NCBI GenBank assembly: GCA_036564345.1
Contig: DATCOZ010000047.1
Coordinates: forward strand, 1-7,233
Direction: 5' to 3'
From: UBA6019 sp036564345
GTDB taxonomy: Bacteria; Chloroflexota; Dormibacteria; Dormibacterales; Dormibacteraceae
Length of the DNA: 7,233 bases
Shown: positions 1 through 6,330 of the stretch, one piece after another
Layout: each line of letters begins with the position of its first letter
Position numbering within the stretch: the stretch's first letter is position 1
Notes under the pieces: generated by a model
What the model was told of the DNA's origin: nothing
Database searches by the model: none
What the model saw: only the letters and a program-made list of their open reading frames with translations
Made by a program: the position numbers and the translations under genes

Positions 1-47
1 GTTTCTGAATTCAGCGTAAGCCTCGAATGGCCTTTCAAAAAGTGTCT
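1..47. other. Sequence downstream of selC, no gene recognised
   Basis: In the direction of selC transcription, a five-T run (41-37) follows shortly after the duplicated tRNA end. It could contribute to termination, but no strong GC-rich hairpin precedes it, so I do not call an intrinsic terminator. A 10-bp perfect palindrome, CTGAATTCAG, lies at 5-14. The stretch is too short to interpret further, and the window edge cuts it. Confidence 0.4.
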
Positions 48-73
48 GGCGGGGATGGATGGCGGGGATGGAT
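48..73 (-). repeat. Perfect 13-bp tandem duplication at the 3' end of selC
   Basis: The plus-strand unit GGCGGGGATGGAT occurs at 48-60 and again, with no spacer, at 61-73. In tRNA orientation each copy reads ATCCATCCCCGCC and is followed by A, so both encode an acceptor 3' strand, a discriminator G and CCA. The inner copy (73-61) belongs to the folded tRNA, because only it is next to the T stem. The outer copy lies in the 3' trailer of the precursor. It could have arisen by replication slippage, or be a relic of integration at the tRNA 3' end; the sequence does not decide between these. Confidence 0.95.
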
Positions 74-159
74 GGGAATCGAACCCACCTGGGACGGCTA
101 TGCACCGCCCCACAGACAGTTTTGAAGACTGCGGAAGGCACCAGCCCCCGAACATCCCC
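60..159 (-). tRNA. selC: Selenocysteine tRNA, anticodon UCA (selC)
   Basis: tRNA-Sec carries serine, which SelA converts to selenocysteine; SelB then delivers it to recoded UGA codons. Read on the minus strand, the RNA is 100 nt including an encoded CCA (62-60), with discriminator G at 63. The anticodon loop is CUUCAAA (127-121) with anticodon UCA at 125-123. The D arm has the hallmark six-pair stem with a four-base loop UGGT (stem strands 149-144 and 139-134). The variable arm is long, with a stem of about 8 bp (UGGGGCGG with CCGUCCCA). The T loop is TTCGATT. The acceptor strand GGGGATG (159-153) pairs perfectly with CATCCCC (70-64). An eighth acceptor pair would be a U-C mismatch, so the 13-bp acceptor plus T helix is better read as 7+6 than the usual bacterial 8+5. 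The anticodon stem is 5 bp with one G-U. It lies 15 nt after the carboxypeptidase gene. tRNA-Ser is excluded by the anticodon and the D arm. Confidence 0.95.
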
Positions 160-174
160 CGAGCCGCGGTAATC

Positions 175-1374
175 CTACCGGGAGTCGCCAAAGGGCCTCG
201 TCAGGCGCCAGACATTGCCCGGTTCGTAGAGCGGGCCGTCAGTCGCCAGAGCCACGGACTGGGGCGTTCCCGAGCCGACCCAGGCGGAGAAGGAACCGAT
301 CATCTGTCCATCGCTCAACGGCGGCTGGACGGCGGGCACGTTCAGGCGCCGGTGGAGGATCAAACCGGGCCAGGCAAGGAGTGAGATGTCCTTCTGGGCA
401 ATCAGCCCGGTCCGGCTACCCCAGGGCGAGCGGTATTCGGCGACAGCCTCCGACGCCGACACCGCGGGGACCAGCTTGAGGGCCGGGACGATGGCGGCGA
501 TCAGCTTCTCGCTCGCGGTGAAGGCATCGTCGAGGGTGGGCTGGTCCATCACGGCGCCGACCACGAGGGCCGCCCTGCCGCCGACCTTGCTCGCCGCCGC
601 GAAGAGGAAGCAGGCTCCGGCCTTCGGCGCGGAGCCGGTCTTGATGCCGACGATGCCCTGGGAGCCGAGCGCGTAGTCGACGTTGAAGCTCGTCCCGGCG
701 ACCGGCAGGTCGACCTGGGCCTCACCCACGATCTGGGCAAGCACCGGCACGGCCATAAGAGCCTCGCCGGCGAGGACGAGGTCGGAAGGGGTGCCCACGG
801 TCTGCTCGGAAAAGCCGCTCGCGTCGGCGAAATGGCTTTGCTTCATGCCCAGCGCCGCCGCCCGGCTGTTCAGCTTGGCCACGAAGGCGTCGGTCGACCC
901 GGCGTCCCAGCGGGCGAGGAGGTCGGCGAAGTTGTTGCCGGAGGGGATCATCAGGCCGTCGAGCAGCTGGCGCTCGGTCAGCACCTCGCCCACCTGAACC
1001 GCCACCACCGACTGCCCGTCGGTCGACTCGCGCCGATAGTTGGCGAAGTCCTCCTCGGTGACGGTTACCACCTCGCCCTGCTGAGCCGGGTCGAGGGGAT
1101 GGTCGGCGACCACTACGAGGGCAGTCATCACCTTGGCCACGCTCGCCATCGGCCGCGGCGAATTGTCGCCATGGCTGCCGATCAGGCCGATCCCGCTCAC
1201 GGCGATGGCGGCGTTGCCCGCCGGCCAGGGCAGGTTGGGCGCTTGCCCCGGGATCCGCTGGACCGCGGGCAGGAGAGCCGATGCGGCCACCGCGTCGACG
1301 GGCCGCAGGTAGTTGAAGGTGACGATGACGCCGATTGCGAACATCACGGTCAGCGCGACCAGCAGCCGCCGCAT
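175..1374 (-). CDS. Membrane-anchored D-alanyl-D-alanine carboxypeptidase (peptidase S11, low-molecular-weight PBP)
   Basis: The product is a serine D,D-carboxypeptidase that trims the terminal D-Ala from peptidoglycan stem peptides on the outer face of the membrane. The protein has 399 residues. Residues 4-20 form one hydrophobic segment after an RR start, suggesting an N-terminal anchor or uncleaved signal. All three penicillin-binding motifs are present in order: S78-V-A-K81 (nucleophile and general base), S145-G-N147, and K245-T-G247. The SASGFSEQT-like region (about 184-192, here DASGFSEQT) is also family-typical. The roughly 125 residues after the KTG box probably form the C-terminal beta-rich domain of S11 enzymes. 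The ATG lies 10 nt after the thioredoxin stop, with a weak AGGCGA ribosome-binding site upstream. Stop is TAG. I cannot choose between DacA-, DacB- and DacF-type names, so no symbol is given. A beta-lactamase is less likely because of the anchor and the extended C-terminal part. Confidence 0.92.
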   Translation of the reverse strand: MRRLLVALTVMFAIGVIVTFNYLRPVDAVAASALLPAVQRIPGQAPNLPWPAGNAAIAVSGIGLIGSHGDNSPRPMASVAKVMTALVVVADHPLDPAQQGEVVTVTEEDFANYRRESTDGQSVVAVQVGEVLTERQLLDGLMIPSGNNFADLLARWDAGSTDAFVAKLNSRAAALGMKQSHFADASGFSEQTVGTPSDLVLAGEALMAVPVLAQIVGEAQVDLPVAGTSFNVDYALGSQGIVGIKTGSAPKAGACFLFAAASKVGGRAALVVGAVMDQPTLDDAFTASEKLIAAIVPALKLVPAVSASEAVAEYRSPWGSRTGLIAQKDISLLAWPGLILHRRLNVPAVQPPLSDGQMIGSFSAWVGSGTPQSVALATDGPLYEPGNVWRLTRPFGDSR

Positions 1375-1384
1375 CGAGGTTCGC

Positions 1385-1714
1385 CTAGATCAGGGCGGAG
1401 AGCTTCGCTTTGAGGTCGCCCTTCATCGTGGGCCGGTAGCCGACCTGCCTTTCGACCGGCACGCCGCCCTTGAACAGGATCACGGTCGGGATGCTCATGA
1501 TGCCCAGGCTCATCGGCGTCTGCGGGTTCGCGTCGATGTCCATCTTGAGGACCTTGGCCTTGTCGCCGAACTCGCCGGCGATGTCCTCGACGATCGGCGC
1601 GATCATGCGGCAGGGCGAGCACCACTCGGCCCAGAAGTCGACGAGAACTGGCTCCTCGGACTTCAACACGGTCAGCTCGAACTCGGCGTCGGTTACGGAT
1701 CCCACGTTTGACAT
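1385..1714 (-). CDS. trxA: Thioredoxin with a WCSPC active site
   Basis: This small cytoplasmic dithiol oxidoreductase would reduce protein disulfides with electrons from thioredoxin reductase. The 109-residue length is standard for a single thioredoxin fold. The active site is W31-C32-S33-P34-C35-R36, preceded by DFWAEW with the buried acid D26. The cis-proline is P76 in SIPT, and a VILFKGG strand follows, as in classical thioredoxins. The oddity is serine in place of the near-invariant glycine of WCGPC, which may shift redox potential or partner choice. No signal peptide or membrane segment is present. The ATG lies about 19 nt after the FmdB-type gene's stop, and no good Shine-Dalgarno is visible. 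The gene ends with TAG, 10 nt before the carboxypeptidase start. The fold assignment is secure; whether this is the main cellular thioredoxin or a specialised paralogue cannot be told here. Confidence 0.93.
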   Translation of the reverse strand: MSNVGSVTDAEFELTVLKSEEPVLVDFWAEWCSPCRMIAPIVEDIAGEFGDKAKVLKMDIDANPQTPMSLGIMSIPTVILFKGGVPVERQVGYRPTMKGDLKAKLSALI

Positions 1715-1733
1715 GGCTGGCTCAGGATACCCC

Positions 1734-2144
1734 CTATTTGGCGGCGGGCTTGGCTGACGAGGACGGCCTGGAGGCTTCCTTCGAAGGCTTGATCTCCGCC
1801 TTCGACTCCGCCTTCGACTCCGACTTCGACTCCGACTTCGACTCGGTCTTCGATTCGTTTTTCTGCTCGCCGCCCGAGCTGCTCTTGGCCGTCTCGGAGC
1901 CGCCGTCGCTGGAGGCGGAAGCGCTCGCGGCGGCGTCCGAGTCGCCGTGGCGCGAGGCCGAGCCCGGGCTCTTGTAGTCGGTCGTGTAGTAGCCGCTGCC
2001 CTTGAAGACGATCCCGACGGGATAGATCATCTTGCGGAGCGGCCCCATGCAGTTTGGGCACACGCGCAGACGCTCCTCGGACATCGACTGGAGGACCTCC
2101 AGCTCGTGGCCGCACTGTTCGCATCGATATCCGTAGATAGGCAT
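1734..2144 (-). CDS. FmdB-family zinc-ribbon protein with a K-x-E-S repeat tail
   Basis: The first 60 residues match the FmdB regulatory family, small zinc ribbons whose role is mostly unknown (the founder was proposed to regulate formamidase genes). The protein opens MPIYGYRCEQCGHE and carries two Cys pairs, C8/C11 and C29/C32 (CPNC), which should bind one zinc. The family signature FKGSGYYTTDY follows at 47-57. Residues 60-136 are a low-complexity Ser/Ala/Lys/Glu tail, probably disordered. It includes six tandem tetrapeptides of the form K-x-E-S at 95-118 (the last ends in I). The family is usually shorter, ending soon after the TDY motif or in a brief Ser/Lys-rich tail. The ATG lies 11 nt after the DUF1015 stop, with no visible Shine-Dalgarno. 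Stop is TAG. Family membership is confident; any regulatory target is unknown. Confidence 0.88.
   Translation of the reverse strand: MPIYGYRCEQCGHELEVLQSMSEERLRVCPNCMGPLRKMIYPVGIVFKGSGYYTTDYKSPGSASRHGDSDAAASASASSDGGSETAKSSSGGEQKNESKTESKSESKSESKAESKAEIKPSKEASRPSSSAKPAAK
1789..1860 (-). repeat. 12-bp tandem repeat in the FmdB-type tail
   Basis: About six tandem 12-bp units of plus-strand consensus TTCGACTCCGMC run through this stretch. The units at 1801-1836 are nearly identical, and those at 1789-1800 and 1837-1860 are degenerate. Each unit encodes one K-x-E-S tetrapeptide, so gain or loss of a unit keeps the reading frame. Copy number may therefore vary between strains. Confidence 0.85.
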
Positions 2145-2155
2145 CTAAATTGAGT

Positions 2156-3298
2156 TTAAGGGTCCGTGCGGGTCAGTCCGTGGAAGACCATCCCGCTCGG
2201 CGGCTTCGGGTGGAAGAACGTGCTCTTCTGAGGTAGGACTCTCCCCTCCTGGGCAAGCTTCAAAACAACCGCCAGGTCGGGCGAGTCGAGGAAGAAGGCC
2301 TGCTGGCCCCTGCCTTCGTCGACCCAGCGGACGGCTTCCTCCGGGTCGCGGGTGTAGAGAAGCGCCTCCTCCGCGCTCCGCTTGCCGAGCAGGTTGTCGA
2401 TCACCTGGCGATGTAGCTCGACGAGGGCGAGCTCTCCCTCCAGCGGCAGCACCTGGAAGCGGCCGCCCGCGTAATGGCCTGCGGCGACCGCGCCCTGGAG
2501 CGCGGCCAGCGTCTCGGCCAGCGAGCCGGCCGGCTCCCCGCCGACGACCGCGACCGGCGCGGCCCGCATGACCCGGTGGGTCGGCAGCACGACCAGGCCG
2601 GGGTCGTCGATGTCGACCAGAAGCACCATCGCGTGGTTGGCGGCGGCCTCACCCGACGCCCCCACCTCTTCGGCGTAGGTGAGCGCCGTCTCATAGCGGT
2701 GGTGGCCGTCGGCGATCAGCAGCGGAAGCTCGGCGAAGGCCCGCGCCACCTCCTCCTGCCAGGCGGGGTCGGCGGCGACCCAAAGCCGGTGTTCGCCGCC
2801 GTCATCGGTCGTGAAGGTGGCGTCGGGTTGAGCGCCGAAGCCGGCGTCGAGCAGCCGCGGGAGATCGGTGCCGGTGCCGCGATAGACGAACCACAGCGGT
2901 TCGAGGGCAGTGGCCGTCGCCCGGTACAGCTCCAGGCGGTCGGCCTTGGCGCCGCCATGCGTCCGCTCGTGGGGCAGGACCTCCCCCTCGCCGTAGGGCG
3001 AGAGCCGGACAGCCCCGATGATGCCGCGGCGCCGGCGGCCGTCGAAACGGTGCTCGTGGAGGTAGAAGCCGGGTGCCGGGTCCTCGCGGAGGACGCCGGC
3101 TGCGAGCCAGGCCTTCTCCAGGCCCCCGGCGCCGGCGTAATCGGCTCCCGGCCGGATGAGGCGGACCACGTTGTAAGGCGACCGCTCGCGGTATGCCACC
3201 AGCGCCTCCTCGGGGATCACGTCGTAGGGCGGAGAGACGACCGGCCCGAGGTCGGGAACCGTGTAGCGGATGCCGTGGAAGGGGCGGACCCGGGCCAT
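2156..3298 (-). CDS. DUF1015 family protein, translationally coupled to serA
   Basis: The function is not established. The 380-residue protein is soluble, with no signal or membrane segment, and near the usual family length of about 400. Family motifs seen are RPF at 5-7 near the start, SPPYDVI at 22-28, HERTHGGAKADRL at 110-122, ADGHHRYETA at 196-205, and HPKPPSGMVFH at 363-373. The DGHHRY motif resembles the DGHHR box of ParB/sulfiredoxin-fold proteins, so a nucleotide- or phosphate-handling fold is possible; this is inference. The ATG overlaps the serA stop by one base (TGATG), which implies translational coupling. From general knowledge, DUF1015 genes are often found beside serA in bacteria, which points to a role in serine or phosphoserine metabolism. 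No serB is present nearby. The gene ends with TAA, 11 nt before the FmdB-type ATG. Confidence 0.9.
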   Translation of the reverse strand: MARVRPFHGIRYTVPDLGPVVSPPYDVIPEEALVAYRERSPYNVVRLIRPGADYAGAGGLEKAWLAAGVLREDPAPGFYLHEHRFDGRRRRGIIGAVRLSPYGEGEVLPHERTHGGAKADRLELYRATATALEPLWFVYRGTGTDLPRLLDAGFGAQPDATFTTDDGGEHRLWVAADPAWQEEVARAFAELPLLIADGHHRYETALTYAEEVGASGEAAANHAMVLLVDIDDPGLVVLPTHRVMRAAPVAVVGGEPAGSLAETLAALQGAVAAGHYAGGRFQVLPLEGELALVELHRQVIDNLLGKRSAEEALLYTRDPEEAVRWVDEGRGQQAFFLDSPDLAVVLKLAQEGRVLPQKSTFFHPKPPSGMVFHGLTRTDP

Positions 3299-4884
3299 CA
3301 GCGGGCGTCCGCCGCGCCCAGCTCGACGTAGCGGAGATCGCTCATTCCGTGGACCTGGCGAAGCTCGTTGAGCACCTCGTCAGGAACCTGGTCGTCGACC
3401 GCAAGCAGCATCATGGCGCGGCCGCGGGGGGCGTCCCGGCCGACCTGCATGGAGGCGATGTTGATGTCGTGGGCGCCGAGGATGGTCCCGAACCGGCCGA
3501 CGACGCCAGGGCGGTCCTCGTGCCGGCTGACCAGGAAGCGGCCTTCCGGCACCAGGTCGACCCGGAAGGCGCCGATGCCGATCACCCGCGGCTCGCCGAA
3601 AAGGACGGTGCCGGAGGCCTCGAAATCGCCCACCCGAAGCCGGACGACGCTGGGGTAGCTGCTCATTCCCGAGCCGGCGACCCGCTGCTCGACCAGCCGG
3701 AGCCCTCGGCCGGCCGCGACCAGCCGGGCGTTGACGTTGTTGATGCGCTCCTCGGTGAAGGGAGCCAGGAGGCCGCGGATGGCGGCCGCGGTCAGCAGGG
3801 AGGGGTCGGCCTCGGCGACCTCCCCTTCGTAGACCATCTCCAGGGTGCCGACGCGGCCGCCCTCCAGCTGGACGAAGAGCGAGCCCATCCGCTCCGCCAG
3901 CTGGGCGAAGGGGCGCAGGAAGGCGAGCTCCTCGGGCGGAAGCGCCGGCGCGTTCACGGTGTAGCGGGGGAGCTCGCCGGCCAGGACGGCGGCGACTTCC
4001 TCGGCGACGTCGAAGGCGACCGAGGTCTGCGCCTCGGTGGTCGAGGCGGCGATGTGGGGCGTGGCGATGAAGTTCGGCAGCGCCAGCAGCGGGCTTTTCG
4101 ACGGCGGCTCTCGCTCGAACACGTCGGCGGCGGCCGCGGCCAGCACGCCACGGCCGAGCGCGTCGGCGAGGGCCCCTTCGTCGACGATCCCGCCCCGGGC
4201 CGCGTTTATCAGGCGTGCTGTCGGCTTCATCAGGGCAAGCCGCTCGGCATTGATGAGGTTTCGGGTGCCCTCGACAAGAGGCACGTGCACGGAGACGAAG
4301 TCGGAACGGCGGAGGAGGTCGTCGAGCCCTACCAGCTCGACGTTGAACTGCTCTGCCCGCTCCTCGGGGACCACGGGGTCGAAGGCGATCACCTCCATCT
4401 CCAGGCCCTGCGCGCGCTTGGCCACCTCGGTGCCGATGTTGCCGAGGCCGATCACGCCGAGCGTCTTGCCGCGGATCTCGACCCCCGTGTACCGGGAGCG
4501 CTCCCACTCACCCCGGCGGACCGAGGCGTCGGCCTGGGGGATCCAGCGCGCCGACGCCAGGAGGAGGGCGATGGTGTGCTCGGCGGCCGCGGCGATGTTG
4601 CCGCGGGGGGCGTTGACGACCAGAATGCCGCGCTTGGTGGCGGCGACGACGTCGATGTTGTCGACCCCGACACCAGCCCTTCCGACGACGCGGAGCCGCT
4701 TGCCGGCCTCCAGCACGGGCTCGGTGACGCGGGTTTGGGAGCGGACCACGAGGGCGTCGAAGGCGCCGATCGCGGCGACCAGGGCCGCCTCGTCGAGACC
4801 GGTCCGGACCTCTACCTCGCCCAGCTCCCGGAGCCGCGCCAAGCCGTCTTCGGCAAGCTGGTCAGCGACCAGGATCCGGTGCAT
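3298..4884 (-). CDS. serA: D-3-phosphoglycerate dehydrogenase, long form with ASB and ACT domains
   Basis: SerA oxidises 3-phosphoglycerate to 3-phosphohydroxypyruvate with NAD, the first committed step of serine synthesis, in the cytoplasm. With the ATG at 4884 the protein has 528 residues. An in-frame GTG at 4893, immediately after the previous stop, would add three residues (MRL). I prefer the ATG because SerA proteins begin with a short Met followed by an ILVAD-like strand, as here (MHRILVADQL). The NAD-binding loop GLGNIG is at 146-151. Catalytic Arg230 (NAARGG), Glu259 (FEREPP) and His277 (TPHIAAST) are all present. After the dehydrogenase core comes an allosteric substrate-binding region (about 310-450), then a C-terminal ACT domain (about 452-520, including RPGVVGRFG and the DINIASMQVGR strand). 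This layout suggests feedback control by serine. Stop is TGA, overlapping the DUF1015 ATG. Confidence 0.96.
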   Translation of the reverse strand: MHRILVADQLAEDGLARLRELGEVEVRTGLDEAALVAAIGAFDALVVRSQTRVTEPVLEAGKRLRVVGRAGVGVDNIDVVAATKRGILVVNAPRGNIAAAAEHTIALLLASARWIPQADASVRRGEWERSRYTGVEIRGKTLGVIGLGNIGTEVAKRAQGLEMEVIAFDPVVPEERAEQFNVELVGLDDLLRRSDFVSVHVPLVEGTRNLINAERLALMKPTARLINAARGGIVDEGALADALGRGVLAAAAADVFEREPPSKSPLLALPNFIATPHIAASTTEAQTSVAFDVAEEVAAVLAGELPRYTVNAPALPPEELAFLRPFAQLAERMGSLFVQLEGGRVGTLEMVYEGEVAEADPSLLTAAAIRGLLAPFTEERINNVNARLVAAGRGLRLVEQRVAGSGMSSYPSVVRLRVGDFEASGTVLFGEPRVIGIGAFRVDLVPEGRFLVSRHEDRPGVVGRFGTILGAHDINIASMQVGRDAPRGRAMMLLAVDDQVPDEVLNELRQVHGMSDLRYVELGAADAR

Positions 4885-4893
4885 CAGCCGCAC

Positions 4894-6066
4894 TTACTGG
4901 CGGCTGCCGACTTTCTCCGCGGAGCCCGCGAGGACGGTCTGCGCCGCCGCCAGCGTCCGGCCGTCGGCGGGTGCGTGGTCGAGCTCTTCGAGGGCCTGCT
5001 CGATCGCCCAGAGGACCTGCACGATGTCGCCCTCGGTGACCGCGCCGAGGTGTCCGACGCGGACGATCCGCTCGCTGATCTTGGCGGTGCCGCGGCCGCC
5101 CGCGATCACGATGCCATGACGGCTGCTGAGTACTTTGCGGAGGTCCTCCACGGCGATGCCGTCGGGCACCACCGCAGCCGTCACCGTCGCCGACCGGTAG
5201 CCCTCCCTGGTCAGCAGGGTGAGACCGGCCGCCTGCAGGCCGGCGGCCGTCGCGTCGGCGATCCGCCGGTGCCGCTGGTAGGCGGCTGCAAGACCCTCCT
5301 CCTTGAGGATCCGGACGCCCTCCTGGACGGCGAAGAGGGTGCTCACGGCCGGCGTGGAGGGCGTGAAGCCCTTCTCGGCCCAGGTTCGGTGCGATTTCCA
5401 GTCGAAGTAGAAGCGCGGTGAACGCGCCCGCTCGACAACTTCCCATGCCCGCGCGCCAACCGCCGCGAAGGCGATCCCGGGAGGCGCCATCCAGCCCTTC
5501 TGGCTGCCGCTCAGGACTACGTCGAGGCCCCAGGCGTCCATCTCAACCGGCATCGACGATGCCGACGAGATGGCATCGACGACGACAAGCCGGCCGGCGT
5601 CCCGGACGACCCTGGCAAGCGCTGCGACCGGGTTGGTGAGCCCGGTCGAGGTCTCGTTGTGGGTGAGGAAGACGACGCCGGCCGCGGGGTTGGCCGCGAG
5701 CACCTCGGCCAGCCGCTCCGGCTCGATGGGCTGACCCCAGTCAACGGCCAGCTTCACCACCTCGGCGCCGTAGGCGGCGTTGATGTCCACGAAGCGGTCG
5801 CCGAACACCCCGCAGGTGCAGACGACGACCGGGTCGCCGGGAGAGACGAGGTTGGCGACGGCCGACTCCATCGAGCCGGTGCCGGAGGAGCTGAGGATCA
5901 GCAGGTCGGCCGTGGCGGTCCCGAAGACTTCCCGGACGCCCGCCGAGATCTCCCGATGCATGGCCGCGAACTCGGCCCCCCGGTGGTCGATCATCGGGCG
6001 CGCCATCGCGCGCACGACACGCTCCGGCAGGGGCGTGGGACCGGGGATCCGGAGTTGTTGCGTCAT
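4894..6066 (-). CDS. Class V PLP-dependent aminotransferase (alanine-glyoxylate / serine-pyruvate type), probable phosphoserine aminotransferase of this pathway
   Basis: This 390-residue cytoplasmic enzyme has the fold and motifs of small-subunit, SgaA/AGT-type class V aminotransferases. It opens with RIPGPTPLP and MIDHRGAEF (25-33), followed by SSSGTGSMESA (59-69). HNETSTG is at 136-142, and D164 in VVDAISS should contact the PLP nitrogen. The Schiff-base lysine is K190 in SGSQKGW. A C-terminal RVGHLG supplies the expected carboxylate-binding arginine. The residues are those of the alanine-glyoxylate / serine-pyruvate group, not classical SerC. Its position directly before serA (stop TAA, 9 nt before the preferred serA ATG) argues that it converts 3-phosphohydroxypyruvate to phosphoserine; that substrate is inferred from context. 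A serine-glyoxylate or alanine-glyoxylate activity is the main alternative. The ATG lies two bases after the rpsR stop. Confidence 0.9.
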   Translation of the reverse strand: MTQQLRIPGPTPLPERVVRAMARPMIDHRGAEFAAMHREISAGVREVFGTATADLLILSSSGTGSMESAVANLVSPGDPVVVCTCGVFGDRFVDINAAYGAEVVKLAVDWGQPIEPERLAEVLAANPAAGVVFLTHNETSTGLTNPVAALARVVRDAGRLVVVDAISSASSMPVEMDAWGLDVVLSGSQKGWMAPPGIAFAAVGARAWEVVERARSPRFYFDWKSHRTWAEKGFTPSTPAVSTLFAVQEGVRILKEEGLAAAYQRHRRIADATAAGLQAAGLTLLTREGYRSATVTAAVVPDGIAVEDLRKVLSSRHGIVIAGGRGTAKISERIVRVGHLGAVTEGDIVQVLWAIEQALEELDHAPADGRTLAAAQTVLAGSAEKVGSRQ

Positions 6067-6068
6067 GC

Positions 6069-6311
6069 CTATCTGTGGTCGGAGGTGAAGGGGATGAGCG
6101 CGATCTGACGGGCGCGCTTGAGGGCGACCGTCAACGGCCGCTGGTGCCGGGCGCAGGTGCCGGTCACGCGGCGGGGGAGGATCTTGCCACGCTCGGATAT
6201 GAACCGGCGCAGGCGGGAGACCTCCTTGTAGTCGATGTACTGGGCCTTCTCAACGCAGAAGCTGCATACCTTGCGGTGAGCGCGCTTCGGCTTTCCATCT
6301 CGTGGCGGCAT
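6069..6311 (-). CDS. rpsR: 30S ribosomal protein S18, zinc-binding (C+) form
   Basis: S18 binds the platform of the small subunit next to S6. The 80-residue protein has the canonical core: CSFCVEKAQYIDYKEV (16-31), RRFISERGKILPRR (35-48), TGTCARHQRPLTVALKRAR (50-68) and the IALIPF end. Cys16, Cys19, Cys53 and His56 are retained, so this is the metal-binding C+ type rather than the cysteine-free paralogue known in some bacteria. The N terminus is basic, as expected for rRNA contact. The ATG lies 19 nt after ssb; a GGAG sits about 15 nt upstream, further than is usual for a ribosome-binding site. The stop TAG is two bases before the aminotransferase ATG. The rplI gene that often follows rpsR is not here. 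Confidence 0.97.
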   Translation of the reverse strand: MPPRDGKPKRAHRKVCSFCVEKAQYIDYKEVSRLRRFISERGKILPRRVTGTCARHQRPLTVALKRARQIALIPFTSDHR

Positions 6312-6330
6312 TGCTTTGTTAACTCACTCC

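Noticed and set aside
30..47. Intrinsic terminator after selC
   Set aside because: There is a five-T run on the transcribed strand, but no stable hairpin directly before it apart from the tRNA itself and weak four-pair stems.
48..159. tRNA-Ser instead of tRNA-Sec
   Set aside because: The long variable arm would fit serine, but the anticodon is UCA rather than a serine anticodon, and the six-pair D stem with a four-base loop is specific to tRNA-Sec.
2145..2165. Promoter and leaderless start for the FmdB-type gene (AT-rich patch with TAAACT)
   Set aside because: The patch overlaps the DUF1015 stop, has no matching -35 element that I can see, and the spacing to the ATG is not right for a -10 box of a leaderless transcript.
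3298..3300. The serA TGA as a possible selenocysteine codon with readthrough
   Set aside because: SerA is complete after its ACT domain, the TGA overlaps the DUF1015 ATG, and readthrough would enter a different frame from DUF1015. No selenoprotein family has Sec at this position.
2474..3331. A 285-codon plus-strand frame opposite DUF1015
   Set aside because: No recognisable domain, and it lies opposite a gene with conserved family motifs throughout.
3380..4507. A 375-codon minus-strand frame within serA
   Set aside because: It is an out-of-frame reading of serA with an Arg/Pro/Gly-rich product. The serA frame contains all expected motifs, so this is a shadow.
3193..5421. A 742-codon open frame on the plus strand, antisense to serA and the aminotransferase
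   Set aside because: Its translation is low-complexity and rich in Arg, Gly, Asp and Ala with no domain I recognise. It opposes two genes with complete catalytic motifs. Long antisense frames are expected in high-GC DNA.
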